From NCBI GenBank assembly GCA_029974635.1, contig JARKQY010000055.1:109644-173643 (forward strand): 64,000 bases of DNA, given 5' to 3'. Positions 28,940 to 39,062 of the stretch are shown one piece after another. The translations under genes and the position numbers were made by a program. This DNA is from Bacillota bacterium (GTDB lineage: Bacteria; Bacillota; UBA4882; UBA8346). The first letter of the stretch is position 1. Every line of letters begins with the position of its first letter. Under the pieces are notes generated by a model. The model made no database searches. It saw only the letters and a program-made list of their open reading frames with translations, and was not told the origin of the DNA.

Positions 28940-30715
28940 ATGATGAATAAAGTTCACCGTTTGGATGATGGGACCATCTCTAAAATCGCAGCGGGGGAAA
29001 TTGTTGAACGGCCTGCTTCGGTGGTTAAAGAACTGATTGAAAATTCCATTGATGCCGGGGCAACTCGGATTGAGGTTGAGATCCGAAACGGGGGACGGCA
29101 GTTAATCCAGGTTATAGACGACGGCTGCGGCATGGAGAGGGAAGATGCCGTATTGGCCATTGAACGGCATACCACCAGTAAAATTTTGGATCCCGATGAT
29201 TTAAATACTTTGAAAACTCTGGGATTCCGTGGCGAAGCTTTGCCTTCCATCGCTGCCATATCGCAATTTGAAATGATTACCAAACCGGCTGCCAGTGAAT
29301 TCGGTACTTTAATTGAGGTTAAAGGCGGGTATCTCCAAAAAGTGAAAGACTGTGGCGCCCCCAATGGAACCACCATCAAAGTGCATGATTTATTCTTCAA
29401 TACTCCGGCCCGGTTGAAATATTTGAAGACAATTCCCACTGAAACCGGTTATATCAGTGAAATTGTTTCCCGTATGGCTTTGGGTTATCCGGAGATCAGT
29501 TTTCGTCTGAATCATCATGAGTATGAAGTATTGTTCACGCCGGGCAGCGGAAATCTTCATGAAGCAATCATAGCTGTTTTCGGCAAAGATACCGCTAAGG
29601 AAATGATTCCGGTGAATCATCAAGAAGGTTCCCTTAAAATTTCCGGTTATATCGGAAAGCCTTCCATTGCCAAAACCAATCGCAACAATGAGATTTTTTT
29701 TCTGAACCGCCGTTATTTTCATTGCCGGGCCTTAAGCGTGGCGGTTGAAAAAGCATATCACACCCTGCTGCCGATTGCCCGTTTTCCCTTTATCATCTTA
29801 TTTCTAGAGATAGATCCATCTTTGGTGGATATTAACGTGCATCCTGCCAAAATGGAAGTCCGTTTCGCCAATGAACCGGAGCTTTTTAAAATTTTTTATC
29901 ATACCGTTTTAAAATTTTTAAAAGATGGTTGTTTATTATCTGAATGGATTGCTCCCGATGAAGATTTTACGTTGAAAAATATCATACCGGAAAATCAACC
30001 CGCCGAAAATTTGCCAATCCATTATTCCGACTTCGGTGCGGTGAATTCGCAGGGCGGGCAAGTTGCCGAGGCGGTGCAGCAGATGGCGGCGACAGCTGTG
30101 GTGCAAGGGCCGGAAACCTTTGTCCGGCTTGATACCGTCATGGATCTCTATGTTTTTCCAAAAGCGCTGCAAGACGTGTATATCATTGCCCATGACGATA
30201 AAGGTTTATTGCTGATTGACCAGCATGCCGCCCATGAACGGATTTTATACGAACGCTATTTTTATAAATCCAAAGAATTTTTAGGGACCCAGGCATTATT
30301 GCTCCCGGAAACGGTTAATCTAAACTATACTCAGTATAAAGTTATTGCCGACCGGTTGACCTTGTTTAGTGATATCGGGTTTGAGCTCGAGACATTCGGA
30401 GGACAAACCATTATTTTACGGGGAGTGCCGTTAAATCTGGTGAATTATGATTATCAACAAATTATCCTGGATTTGGTTGAGGAGTTTATGAATTTTGAAA
30501 CCTTTAAAAACCCGGCGGAGATTAAAGAGGCTTTTACCATCACCATGGCTTGTAAAACTGCCATTAAAGCCGGGGATAAATTAAATCATCTGGAAATGGA
30601 GAGCCTGGTCAAAGATTTGTTTCGTTGCGATAATCCTTATACTTGTCCCCATGGCCGGCCAACTGTTTTTCGCATGAATTACGACGAGATTTCCAGAAAA
30701 TTCTTGCGCAGATGA
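28940..30715 (+). CDS. mutL: DNA mismatch repair protein MutL
   Basis: MutL couples mismatch recognition to strand cutting. The GHKL ATPase domain has ENSIDAGATRIEVEI, DDGCGM, RHTTSKI and LGFRGEALPSIAAIS. The C-terminal domain has DQHAAHERILYERY near residue 426, matching the endonuclease motif DQHAx2Ex4E, so this MutL should nick DNA, as expected where MutH and Dam are absent. ATG at 28940 is seven bases after GCGGAGGA; a TTG six bases earlier is an alternative. It overlaps miaA by ATGA. Confidence 0.97.
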   Translation: MMNKVHRLDDGTISKIAAGEIVERPASVVKELIENSIDAGATRIEVEIRNGGRQLIQVIDDGCGMEREDAVLAIERHTTSKILDPDDLNTLKTLGFRGEALPSIAAISQFEMITKPAASEFGTLIEVKGGYLQKVKDCGAPNGTTIKVHDLFFNTPARLKYLKTIPTETGYISEIVSRMALGYPEISFRLNHHEYEVLFTPGSGNLHEAIIAVFGKDTAKEMIPVNHQEGSLKISGYIGKPSIAKTNRNNEIFFLNRRYFHCRALSVAVEKAYHTLLPIARFPFIILFLEIDPSLVDINVHPAKMEVRFANEPELFKIFYHTVLKFLKDGCLLSEWIAPDEDFTLKNIIPENQPAENLPIHYSDFGAVNSQGGQVAEAVQQMAATAVVQGPETFVRLDTVMDLYVFPKALQDVYIIAHDDKGLLLIDQHAAHERILYERYFYKSKEFLGTQALLLPETVNLNYTQYKVIADRLTLFSDIGFELETFGGQTIILRGVPLNLVNYDYQQIILDLVEEFMNFETFKNPAEIKEAFTITMACKTAIKAGDKLNHLEMESLVKDLFRCDNPYTCPHGRPTVFRMNYDEISRKFLRR

Positions 30716-31671
30716 ATCAGCAGCAACTGCCTTTAATCGTCATTGCCGGTCCCACCGCCGTGGGAAAAACCGAATGCGCTATCCGGATTGCCCGGGAAGT
30801 AAATGCGGAGGTCCTTTCCGCCGATTCAATGCAAATCTATAAATATATGGATATCGGCACGGCAAAACCTAGTTTGGAACAGCGCCAAACCATTGAACAT
30901 CATCTCCTGGATTTGGTCGAACCGGATATTGAATTCTCAGTCTCGGACTATAAGATGTTTTTTGATAAAGCGGTTGCAGAAATCGTCGCCAAAGGCAAAC
31001 TACCGTTAATGACCGGGGGAACCGGCCTATATATCCGGGCATGTTTGCGATCATTTTTGATTGAAAATCCAGTGGGTCCCAACTGGGAACTGCGACGCAG
31101 TTTACAAGCCCAGGCTGAGGAGAAAGGTTCTACATACTTGCATCAACAATTGGAGCGGGTTGATTCCGGCGCCGCTTCGCGAATCCACCCGAATGATTTA
31201 CGCCGGATTATCAGGGGATTGGAAGTATATCATACTTTAGGTAAGCCCATCTCCGAATTACAGAATCAAATGAATTCCCACAGCCCGTATCAAGTTTTTT
31301 ATATATTTATCAACCGGGAACGGAATGAATTATACCAACGGATCGACCAACGGGTTGATGCAATGGTCCGGGAAGGTTTTCAACAAGAGGTGGAGTCCCT
31401 TTTAGCCAGGGGATATTCGCCTGGCCTTAAATCAATGAACAGTTTAGGTTACCGGCAGTTCATCCAGTATTTGGCCGGTAAAACTTCCTTGGAAACGGCC
31501 ATCTCGCTTATGAAACAAGAAACCCGCAACTATGCCAAACGACAGTTAACCTGGTTTCGAAAGGAGCCAGTTGCTTTATGGGTAGATGCTTCCGGAGATC
31601 GGCGGGAATTTTTTGGTGAAATCATGCAATATCTTGAAGGTGGTTTACACCGGATGTCGAATAGTATTTGA
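30712..31671 (+). CDS. miaA: tRNA dimethylallyltransferase MiaA
   Basis: MiaA adds the dimethylallyl group to A37 of tRNAs reading U-starting codons. It has the P-loop [17 protein letters not shown], then [29 protein letters not shown] and [12 protein letters not shown], with RQLTWFRKE near the end. The start is ATG at 30712, inside the mutL end (ATGA overlap), giving 319 residues; the longer frame overlaps mutL without homology. Confidence 0.96.
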   Translation: MNQQQLPLIVIAGPTAVGKTECAIRIAREVNAEVLSADSMQIYKYMDIGTAKPSLEQRQTIEHHLLDLVEPDIEFSVSDYKMFFDKAVAEIVAKGKLPLMTGGTGLYIRACLRSFLIENPVGPNWELRRSLQAQAEEKGSTYLHQQLERVDSGAASRIHPNDLRRIIRGLEVYHTLGKPISELQNQMNSHSPYQVFYIFINRERNELYQRIDQRVDAMVREGFQQEVESLLARGYSPGLKSMNSLGYRQFIQYLAGKTSLETAISLMKQETRNYAKRQLTWFRKEPVALWVDASGDRREFFGEIMQYLEGGLHRMSNSI

Positions 31672-31697
31672 AAAAGATTTGTAGGGGGAACCAATAC

Positions 31698-31940
31698 ATG
31701 AATAAACCAGCTATCAATTTGCAGGATGCTTTTTTGAACCAGGTTCGCAAGGAAGGAATCGCATTAACTGTTTATTTAGTAAATGGTTTTCAGATTCGTG
31801 GTTTAGTAAAAGGTTTTGACAATTTCACCATTATTTTGGATGCCGACGGCAAACAACAAATGGTTTACAAACACGCCATTTCGACTATAATTCCCGCCAG
31901 ACCGTTATCAGAGTTTACTGCCGAGAAAAAAGAGGATTAA
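31698..31940 (+). CDS. hfq: RNA chaperone Hfq
   Basis: An 80-residue Sm-like RNA chaperone forming hexamers. It contains [41 protein letters not shown] (Sm1) and [11 protein letters not shown] (Sm2, with the YKHA signature). ATG at 31698 follows TAGGGGGAA, which rules out the longer in-frame start at 31668. It lies 26 bases after miaA, its classic neighbour. Confidence 0.97.
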   Translation: MNKPAINLQDAFLNQVRKEGIALTVYLVNGFQIRGLVKGFDNFTIILDADGKQQMVYKHAISTIIPARPLSEFTAEKKED

Positions 31941-31995
31941 GCTTACCAAACTTTGTTCCATTATGCAAATATGCAAACTTGAGAAGGTTAAAAAA

Positions 31996-32040
31996 TTCCC
32001 TGCAAAATTTGATATGGTTTTCCAGGGAATATTTTATGTT
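31996..32040 (+). terminator. Terminator after hfq
   Basis: TTCCCTG (31996-32002) pairs with CAGGGAA (32023-32029). The inner AAAA/TTTT can extend the stem past a C-C mismatch, and TATTTTATGTT follows. Confidence 0.7.
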
Positions 32041-32218
32041 GTCATTTAAATATGGTCCTGAATCTTTGTCGTGGTTAAATTAATTGATGTAAAAGTTACT
32101 TGCCAAATTTGTAGTTTAAAATGTTGATTCCGTTATCATGATGAAGTATTATATTATGAAAGGTATTTGGTTTTATTTTGAATTAAACCGGATTCTATTT
32201 ATAAGGATAGTGCTGACG

Positions 32219-33058
32219 ATGAAATTTACGAAAATGCAAGGCCTTGGTAACGATTATATCTACATCGACTGTTTTGCCGAAAACATCGTAAACCCTGAAC
32301 AACTGGCGCGGAAAATGAGCGACCGTCATTTTGGAGTCGGCGGTGATGGAATTGTATTGATTATGCCTTCTCAAAAAGCTGATGCCAGGATGCGAATGTT
32401 TAACGCCGATGGTAGTGAGGCTGAAATGTGCGGTAATGCCATTCGTTGTGTCGGTAAATATCTTTTCGAACACCGGATGGTTACAAAACCGGACATTCAA
32501 ATCGAAACCAAAGCTGGTATCAAAGAATTGCATCTGACAATCACCGGTGCAACAGTTGATTTGGTAAGAGTCGACATGGGAGAACCCCAGTTACAAAGTG
32601 ATTTAATTCCGGTAACCGGTGCAGTTCGCAGAGTTATTAATGAAGCCTTGGAAGCTAACGGGCACGAGTATCGCTATACTGCCGTTTCTATGGGCAATCC
32701 TCATTGTGTCATATTTGTGCCGGAGATTCAGGATGATATGGTACTGAGAGACGGTCCGGTGATTGAATCTCATCCGCTGTTTCCCCGGAAAATTAATGTG
32801 GAATTCATCAAAGTAATTGCCCGGGATGTAATCCAAATGAGGGTTTGGGAACGGGGCAGCGGCGAGACTCTGGCCTGTGGAACCGGTTCCTGCGCGTCGG
32901 TTGTAGCTGCAGTTTTAAATAATCTGACCGATGCCAAGGTAACGGTAAAGCTCCTGGGCGGAGATTTGTTTGTTGAATGGGACAAGACAGACAACCACGT
33001 GTATATGACGGGGCCGGCGGTTGAAGTTTTTCAAGGCGAATACATCCAAGAGTTTTAA
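32219..33058 (+). CDS. dapF: Diaminopimelate epimerase
   Basis: DapF interconverts LL- and meso-diaminopimelate for lysine and peptidoglycan. The two active Cys are in AEMCGNAIRCVGKYLFE and ETLACGTGSCASVVAA. Other motifs are FTKMQGLGNDYIYID at the start and AVSMGNPHCVIFV. ATG at 32219 begins the conserved MKFTKMQG; upstream in-frame codons show no homology. Length is 279 residues. The prephenate dehydratase gene follows after 25 bases. Confidence 0.96.
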   Translation: MKFTKMQGLGNDYIYIDCFAENIVNPEQLARKMSDRHFGVGGDGIVLIMPSQKADARMRMFNADGSEAEMCGNAIRCVGKYLFEHRMVTKPDIQIETKAGIKELHLTITGATVDLVRVDMGEPQLQSDLIPVTGAVRRVINEALEANGHEYRYTAVSMGNPHCVIFVPEIQDDMVLRDGPVIESHPLFPRKINVEFIKVIARDVIQMRVWERGSGETLACGTGSCASVVAAVLNNLTDAKVTVKLLGGDLFVEWDKTDNHVYMTGPAVEVFQGEYIQEF

Positions 33059-33083
33059 AAGAATTTCTGAGGAAGGTAAGCAA

Positions 33084-33962
33084 TTGAAAATTTCCACATT
33101 AGGTCCCAAAGGAACTTATTCCGAGCAAGCCGCTTTATTGTTTGCCAAACGAATTGGAGTCAATCCGGAAAAGCTGCAACTTGAATTTACCACCACCAAT
33201 CTTTCCTTGCGATCGGTTCAAAACCGGGAGGCCGATTATGCGGTTATACCGGCGGAAAATATGATCGACGGGTTAATCGGTACTACCTTCGACGCGCTCA
33301 TTGAGTTTCAGGATTTCGTTAAAGTATGCGATGAGGTTCATTTGCCCGTTTCGCATGTTTTAGTTGCATCCCCCCGGACTTCCTGGGCAAATATCGAGCG
33401 TATCTATTCGCATCCGACCGCCCTCAATCAATGCCAGAATCACCTGGCGGAATTATTTCCGAAGGCTGCTTTGATTTCAGTAATATCCACTGCGGAAGCT
33501 GCTGCAGTTGTTTTAAAGGATTCCGAAGGCAAATCCGCTGCAATTTGCAGTCCGGTGGCTGCCAAGGCAAACCAAATGCTTGTGTTCGAAGGTGATATTC
33601 AAGACTACTCCGTCAATGAAACCCGTTTTCTGGTATGCGCCCTGACTGACGGATCGCCGACGGATGAAGATCGGACCTTGTTGGCGGTTAGATATGGCGT
33701 CAACCAACCTGGTCAATTATATTTAACGGCCAAACATTTTGCGGACGCCGGAATTGATTTGACTTGTATTCAATCCCGGCCTTATAAAATCAAACCTCAG
33801 GAGTATGTCCTGATCTTTGAATTCATCGGTCATAAATCCAGCCCGCAAGTTGAAACCGCGTTGAAAAACATTGAGTTGCAGGTCAGGGCTTCCGATGGCT
33901 GGAAAAAGATTCTGGGCAGTTTTCCCAAACGAGAAAGAGCCGAATTCAATGCAAATTTCTGA
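33084..33962 (+). CDS. pheA: Prephenate dehydratase with ACT domain
   Basis: Converts prephenate to phenylpyruvate in phenylalanine synthesis. The catalytic part begins ISTLGPKGTYSEQAALLFA and has ADYAVIPAENMIDGLIG and the NETRFLV motif (family TRF). The C-terminal ACT domain carries LTCIQSRPYKIKPQEYVLIFEF, equivalent to the ESRP phenylalanine-binding motif with Gln in place of Glu. TTG at 33084 follows GAGGAAGG. Length is 292 residues. It overlaps the next gene by 14 bases. Confidence 0.9.
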   Translation: MKISTLGPKGTYSEQAALLFAKRIGVNPEKLQLEFTTTNLSLRSVQNREADYAVIPAENMIDGLIGTTFDALIEFQDFVKVCDEVHLPVSHVLVASPRTSWANIERIYSHPTALNQCQNHLAELFPKAALISVISTAEAAAVVLKDSEGKSAAICSPVAAKANQMLVFEGDIQDYSVNETRFLVCALTDGSPTDEDRTLLAVRYGVNQPGQLYLTAKHFADAGIDLTCIQSRPYKIKPQEYVLIFEFIGHKSSPQVETALKNIELQVRASDGWKKILGSFPKRERAEFNANF

Positions 33963-35208
33963 TAAATTATTAAGCCGCCTCGATGAACTGGAGATGGAGT
34001 TACAACCCTTATTTAATGAGATTTCCAGAACCGGGCTTTTTAACCATGTAAAGGTCCTGGAAGCTTTTCAGGCTGAACGGATTGGCACACATCATTTTCA
34101 CTCAACCACGGGATACGGTTATCATGATTTGGGACGGGAAGCATTGGAGAGTGTTTTCGCGAGAATCTTTAAGGCTGAAGCCGCTTTGGTAAGACAGCAA
34201 ATGGTTTCCGGAACCCATGCGATAGCCTGCGCCCTGTTTGGAAATCTGACTCCCCGGGATGAACTGGTAATTGCCTCGGGGGCTCCTTACGAAACATTAT
34301 TAAATGTTTTGGGAATAGGAAACGGAGTCAGGGAAGGGGATAGCAACACCGGCGGGTTTAGTGTCAAAATCGTTCCTTTAGCGGCTGACGGTTCATTAAA
34401 CCTGACCGGAATCAGGGAATCTTTGTCCAAACGGACTAAGATAGTAGCATTTCAGCGTTCTTGCGGTTACTCCGAGAATTATTCATTCCCCATTGCTGCG
34501 CTTGAAGCGGCATTTTCGGTTGTCAGGGAAGTAAAACCGGAATGCATTATTTTTGTTGACAATTGTTACGGCGAATTCGTTGAAGCAAAGGAACCAATCG
34601 AAGCGGGAGCGGATCTAATGGCCGGTTCACTGATCAAAAATCCCGGCGGCTGTTTGGCTCCCTGCGGCGGTTATATTGCCGGGAAAAGGGAATTGGTGCG
34701 CCATGCCGCCGAAAGGCTTTATGTACCAGGTATTGGAGGAGCCATCGGCCCTTCACTGCTTAATCCGCGTCTGTTTTTTCAAGGGCTGGCCGAGGCGCCC
34801 CACCGGGTCCATGAAATGGTGAAAGGAGCGGTGTTTACCGCCAAACTGTTCTCCCTTGCCGGTTATCAAGTAGCTCCCCTGGCTGAGGAAAAACGTACTG
34901 ATATTATTCAAAAGATATATTTGGGATCCGCCGACGGACTCATTAAGTTTTGCCGGGCAGTTCAAAAGATTTCTCCAATTGAATCCGATGTTTTCCCGGA
35001 ACCCGCCCCGATGCCGGGTTATCATCATCAGGTGATAATGGGGGGCGGTACGTTCATCTCCGGTGCTACCAGTGAATTTTCGGCGGATGCCCCCTTGGCC
35101 CCTCCATTTATCGCTTATTTACAAGGCGGGTTATCTTATACCCAGATAAAAGTTGGGATTATAAATGTTTGTCAGGAGTTGAACCTGGATTTCGCAAATG
35201 AGTTTTGA
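33949..35208 (+). CDS. YnbB-like PLP enzyme (methionine gamma-lyase/aluminium resistance family)
   Basis: A 419-residue protein of the family annotated as aluminium resistance or methionine gamma-lyase, found near hfq/miaA in Firmicutes (B. subtilis YnbB). It has HFHSTTGYGYHDLGREALESVFARIFKAEAALVRQQMVSGTHAIACALFG, a Cys-Met-metabolism fold-type-I pattern. ECIIFVDNCYGEFVE (PLP-binding Asp) follows, and MAGSLIKNPGGCLAPCGGYIAGK carries the Schiff-base Lys. The true substrate is not established. ATG at 33949 lies within the end of the prephenate dehydratase gene. Confidence 0.9.
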   Translation: MQISDKLLSRLDELEMELQPLFNEISRTGLFNHVKVLEAFQAERIGTHHFHSTTGYGYHDLGREALESVFARIFKAEAALVRQQMVSGTHAIACALFGNLTPRDELVIASGAPYETLLNVLGIGNGVREGDSNTGGFSVKIVPLAADGSLNLTGIRESLSKRTKIVAFQRSCGYSENYSFPIAALEAAFSVVREVKPECIIFVDNCYGEFVEAKEPIEAGADLMAGSLIKNPGGCLAPCGGYIAGKRELVRHAAERLYVPGIGGAIGPSLLNPRLFFQGLAEAPHRVHEMVKGAVFTAKLFSLAGYQVAPLAEEKRTDIIQKIYLGSADGLIKFCRAVQKISPIESDVFPEPAPMPGYHHQVIMGGGTFISGATSEFSADAPLAPPFIAYLQGGLSYTQIKVGIINVCQELNLDFANEF

Positions 35209-35536
35209 TTTTTCGGATTCTTCCGCAAATTTTACGAACCAGGTTCCGAAATCCGGCTTAATCTTTTTTTAAAAATCGGGCAGGAAAAGGCAGTCGGAAG
35301 TTGAAATTATTAATTTGCCAAGTGAGTCGATTACGCGCCGATTTCTAGTAAAACATTCTCTAACTAAACGTAGCATATAACTTAAGAACGTATACTAAAG
35401 TAGAGCGTGTCCACCATTTTGAATGCCGTTTATTTAAGTGCTTTACTAGGATTTGGTAATCATTGATTTTGGTTGATTTCCTCAAACATACTTCCGGCTT
35501 TGAGTAAAATGTCATATCAGTGGAAGGAGTTAACTT
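35209..35536. other. 328-bp intergenic region
   Basis: No gene seen. A weak stem (CGGATT at 35214-35219 with AATCCG at 35250-35255) followed by a run of seven T near 35264-35270 could be the terminator of the dapF operon. Confidence 0.4.
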
Positions 35537-35914
35537 ATGAATTTCGATTGGATTCTACTGGTTGTAAACTTAATATTAATCGCGCCTTTGATGTTCTTTT
35601 TATACCGTGATTCCAGGGCCCGTGATTATTCCTGGATGCTCTGGACATTGATGCCTGTTATTATTTTGTTTTCAAACTCAGTCCCGTTTTCGATCCTTTT
35701 TGCAGTGACAATTATCGTGTTTTATTTTATTTTGCGGCCCAAAGGGGCCATTCTTAAATGCCCAAAGTGCGGGAAACCCATCCATGAAATACTGACTGTT
35801 TGTCCGTTTTGCCGCCGGGATGCCAAAAGAGAATGCCTGCACTGTCATGAACCCGTGCCATGGGATGCGGAACAATGTCCTTTCTGTAAATCGCGCGCAT
35901 TAACCAAAGGCTGA
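35537..35914 (+). CDS. Membrane protein with C-terminal double zinc ribbon
   Basis: A 125-residue protein. The first 70 residues form two to three membrane helices (WILLVVNLILIAPLMFFLY, WMLWTLMPVIILFSNSVPFSILFAVTIIVFYFIL). The tail has four CxxC pairs: CPKCGKP, CPFCRRD, CLHCHEP and CPFCKS, two zinc ribbons facing the cytoplasm. GGAAGGAG precedes the ATG. Function unknown. Confidence 0.8.
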   Translation: MNFDWILLVVNLILIAPLMFFLYRDSRARDYSWMLWTLMPVIILFSNSVPFSILFAVTIIVFYFILRPKGAILKCPKCGKPIHEILTVCPFCRRDAKRECLHCHEPVPWDAEQCPFCKSRALTKG

Positions 35915-35950
35915 GTTTTTATTATTGGGGTGAGAGAGGGTGTGTTTTGA

Positions 35951-36877
35951 GTGGGCTTACTGCCGCATCGCATCGATAGTTTAATCGAGTTTTTGGATAA
36001 AATCGAAGTGGCCCTTAATACTTCCGATCTTACAAATCATAAACGCAACCAGTTAATTGAAGATTTACGTCTTGAAGTAATTGAAGTTTTGCGAATTGCA
36101 TTTCGCGAAGGAGATCGAACCCTACGAAGAAGTGCCATTTATGGCCTAAGTAAGATTGGCCTGGATAAATCCATTGATTTTTTTATTGCCGCCTTGAATG
36201 ATCAGGATGAACATGTCCGGGGTTGGGCGGCAGAGGCCTTGGGAAAGCTTAATGACACCCGTTCCGTTATTCCTCTGATCAAAGCTTTAGCCGATGAAAA
36301 TCATTATGTATGTTTTAATGTAGCCATCACTTTAAAACATTTCCAAACCGACCAATTAATTCACCCTCTAACACGGGCGCTTCAGGATCCGGACCGGCAA
36401 ATCCGGCGTAGAGCATCAAAACTCATGGGTGAACTCAACGATCAGCGGTTCACGGAAGCGCTTATTTCCGCGCTTAAGGATGAAGACTCCGGGGTCCGTT
36501 ATGAAGCAGCGGAAGCTTTGCGTAAACTAAAAAGCCCTGCCACCATTTTACCTTTAATTTCAGCGCTGAATGATCCCAATCATGATGTTCGAATGGCAGC
36601 CATCATGGCGCTGGGTGATTTTGGTGATGAACGTGTCATAGAACCCTTAATTGCCATGCTGGTGGAACAAAAAGACCACCGTCATGCCTGTATGGAGGCT
36701 TTACAAACTATTTGCGGTCCGGAAAACCTGGAACCGTTGTTTGAGCTCATCAGAAAAAGCAAAATAATAATTAACGACACTGCTAATACCATTATGGAAA
36801 GATTGTATTCCAGCGGTCAAAAGGTAGGGAGAACTGAGGAGCGGCAATACCAATCCTTGAGTAGTAATTGTCAATGA
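35951..36877 (+). CDS. HEAT-repeat protein (PBS-lyase type)
   Basis: A 308-residue protein built from about seven HEAT-like repeats of roughly 31 residues. Examples are SIDFFIAALNDQDEHVRGWAAEALGKLND and RFTEALISALKDEDSGVRYEAAEALRKLKS. Such repeats are protein-binding scaffolds; no catalytic part is seen. The GTG start follows GGTGAGAGAGGG. It overlaps surE by ATGA, suggesting co-translation, but no known functional link explains this pair. Confidence 0.85.
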   Translation: MGLLPHRIDSLIEFLDKIEVALNTSDLTNHKRNQLIEDLRLEVIEVLRIAFREGDRTLRRSAIYGLSKIGLDKSIDFFIAALNDQDEHVRGWAAEALGKLNDTRSVIPLIKALADENHYVCFNVAITLKHFQTDQLIHPLTRALQDPDRQIRRRASKLMGELNDQRFTEALISALKDEDSGVRYEAAEALRKLKSPATILPLISALNDPNHDVRMAAIMALGDFGDERVIEPLIAMLVEQKDHRHACMEALQTICGPENLEPLFELIRKSKIIINDTANTIMERLYSSGQKVGRTEERQYQSLSSNCQ

Positions 36878-37665
36878 CTGAAAAACTGCGGCTATTATTA
36901 ACCAATGATGATGGTTTTTATGCTGAAGGTCTGCAAACCTTATACTCATTTTTAAAATCAATTGCCCAAGTTACCATTATTGCCCCCGATTACGAGCGTA
37001 GCGCTGTCAGCCATGGAATAACCATGCATCAACCCTTACGGGCGTTTCCGATAAGTCTTGATTCCCAAACGCATTGGATGATCAATGGCACTCCGGCTGA
37101 TTGTATTAAAATCGGCATTGAACGTTTATTGAAAGATAATCCGCCGGAGTTGATTATCTCGGGTATAAACCGCGGTCCCAATTTAGGGACTGATGTCCTA
37201 TATTCGGGCACGGTTTCGGCGGCCATTGAGGGTTCGTTGCATCAAATTCCCAGTATTGCGGCCTCATTAGCGGTTTTCGGCAAAGCGGATTTTACGGCCG
37301 GAGCCGGTTTTATCCGGGAAAAACTTCACCTTCTCAAAAACTTCGCCAGCCGGGCTACTTTGAATATCAATTTTCCTCCTTCAAACGGTGCGCTTAACAA
37401 CGACGCTCCTGACAAGGAAACGGCCTTACATCATCGAGTTGAGTTTACCCGGCTGGGGATCAGACTTTATCAAAATGTCTTCGAAGAACGGGTTGATCCC
37501 CGGGGCGAAAGTTATTATTGGATGAGCGGACAGCCGGTAACTCTCGATCAAGCAACTGACTCCGATATTTCTGCTATTGAATCCGGTTATATATCCATTA
37601 CTCCATTAAACCCCGATTTGACGGATTTGAGTTTCCTAAAAGATAATTCCGGATTGAAAGTTTAG
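36874..37665 (+). CDS. surE: 5'-nucleotidase SurE
   Basis: SurE dephosphorylates nucleoside 5'- and 3'-monophosphates. It has LLLTNDDGFYAEGLQTL (metal-binding DD), APDYERSAVSHGITMH, the GTPADCIKIGIE motif and SGINRGPNLGTDVLYSGTVSAAIEG. Length is 263 residues from ATG 36874, which overlaps the HEAT gene stop; no separate ribosome site is obvious, consistent with coupling. Confidence 0.95.
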   Translation: MTEKLRLLLTNDDGFYAEGLQTLYSFLKSIAQVTIIAPDYERSAVSHGITMHQPLRAFPISLDSQTHWMINGTPADCIKIGIERLLKDNPPELIISGINRGPNLGTDVLYSGTVSAAIEGSLHQIPSIAASLAVFGKADFTAGAGFIREKLHLLKNFASRATLNINFPPSNGALNNDAPDKETALHHRVEFTRLGIRLYQNVFEERVDPRGESYYWMSGQPVTLDQATDSDISAIESGYISITPLNPDLTDLSFLKDNSGLKV

Positions 37666-37737
37666 ATTTATTTATAGGTATCAGGACTAAAATTTTGGAT
37701 AATATAAATAATAAAGGGAATTAACTGATGGAGGATT

Positions 37738-37765
37738 TTTACGTTTCGACACGAATACATATAAT
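37738..37765 (+). promoter_or_regulatory. Possible promoter upstream of the 37.8-kb gene
   Basis: TTTACG (37738-37743), a 16-base spacer and a perfect TATAAT (37760-37765) precede the unknown gene at 37802. Confidence 0.45.
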
Positions 37766-37801
37766 GTAGGAAGTATAAATAAATAAAAGGAGTGGTGCTC
37801 C

Positions 37802-38209
37802 ATGGTTCAAGTAGAACGGGATAACCTCCTGCGGGCTCTAAAAGGCTTCAAAGGAATAGCCAAACAGGATTTGCTGCTAAATGACCCGACCCCTCAATCA
37901 GAATACCGCAAAACACACGCAGAATCGCGCCGTGAAATTTACGCCAAATTAATCAACTTGGTGGAAACGGCCGGAGTTACAGAAGCGTGTGTTTTTGCGT
38001 TTAATGAGTATAATAAAATTCCGGTATCTCTCAAAAAAGAAGATAATGACCCTGTCATCAGCGGACATCTACAAGCATTGGAACTTTTCTTCAATATCAT
38101 CGGAGTTACTGCCGATAAATTTAAGGCCTTGCGTGAATCCGATAACAATGTGACCCAATTATCTGACTTGATACCTCAAACTCAAAACAGCAATATGTAT
38201 GCGCACTGA
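37802..38209 (+). CDS. Hypothetical protein, 135 residues
   Basis: A soluble, mostly helical protein (MVQVERDNLLRALKGFKGIAKQDLLLNDPTPQSEY...) with no motif I recognise. AAAGGAGTGG precedes the ATG. It is flanked by a likely promoter and a bidirectional terminator, so it appears monocistronic. Confidence 0.7.
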   Translation: MVQVERDNLLRALKGFKGIAKQDLLLNDPTPQSEYRKTHAESRREIYAKLINLVETAGVTEACVFAFNEYNKIPVSLKKEDNDPVISGHLQALELFFNIIGVTADKFKALRESDNNVTQLSDLIPQTQNSNMYAH

Positions 38210-38315
38210 CACCATATTTAACTTCATCAGCCGGTAACCGGCGGATTTGAATTTTGAACAACAGGTAAAATCCTCCTTTCCCAATGAATAACACTTAAAT
38301 TTCATATACGTAATC

Positions 38316-38343
38316 AAACCAGTTAAACGAGTTTAACTGGTTT
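38316..38343. terminator. 13-bp inverted repeat, bidirectional terminator
   Basis: AAACCAGTTAAAC and GTTTAACTGGTTT are perfect arms separated by GA. T-rich sequence follows (TTGACTTGTCTTTTTT). It lies between the 37.8-kb gene (plus) and lexA (minus). Confidence 0.75.
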
Positions 38344-38408
38344 TGACTTGTCTTTTTTGTGCTTACGTACGACCCAATCGCGGTGGATGCGTGTCGCTGA
38401 TTTTAACG

Positions 38409-39029
38409 TTAATGAAACTTGCGGACCAAGCCCACAACTCTGCCGATGATTTGGATATCCGTCGCATAAATGGGTTCATACTTTTCGTTTTCGGGTTGAA
38501 GTCTCACTTGCTGCTGTTCTTTATAAAACCGTTTGACGGTTGCTTCTTCACCCAGTAACGCCACGATAATATCCCCGTTTTTGGCGGATGAATCCCGGTT
38601 TACAACCACCATATCCCCGTCATGGATACCGGCGTTAATCATGCTGTCGCCCCGTACCCGCAGCATAAAAACATCGGATGAATTGGTAAAATCTTTGGGA
38701 AGCGGGAAATAATCCTGAATATTCTGATCCGCCAGAATGGGATGACCGGCGGTTACGACTCCGACAACCGGCACGTTTACCAAATCTTTAAACTTATAAT
38801 CCTCCCAGTCGGAATTGCTGCCGATAATCTCGATTGCCCGGGGTTTGGTAGGATCTCTGCGCAAATAACCCAGTTGTTCCAGTTTTTCCAGTTGGGCATG
38901 AACAGAAGAACTGGAACTTAAACCCACAGCCTCGCCAATTTCCCGGACGGAAGGCGGATATCCCTTTTTTTGAACCTCTTTACGAATATACTCGTAGATT
39001 TCACGCTGCCTTTCCGTTAAGTCTTCCAT
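38409..39029 (-). CDS. lexA: SOS repressor LexA
   Basis: LexA represses DNA-damage genes and cleaves itself when RecA is activated. The N-terminal winged helix is [43 protein letters not shown]. The cleavage site is Ala94-Gly95 in VVTAGHP, the catalytic Ser129 is in RGDSMINAG and the catalytic Lys166 is in EEATVKRF. Length is 206 residues, as in B. subtilis. A strong GGAGG precedes the ATG. Its own promoter carries LexA boxes. Confidence 0.97.
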   Translation of the reverse strand: MEDLTERQREIYEYIRKEVQKKGYPPSVREIGEAVGLSSSSSVHAQLEKLEQLGYLRRDPTKPRAIEIIGSNSDWEDYKFKDLVNVPVVGVVTAGHPILADQNIQDYFPLPKDFTNSSDVFMLRVRGDSMINAGIHDGDMVVVNRDSSAKNGDIIVALLGEEATVKRFYKEQQQVRLQPENEKYEPIYATDIQIIGRVVGLVRKFH

Positions 39030-39062
39030 AACAACCTCCTTTTTGAACCGTTCTTTATTGAA

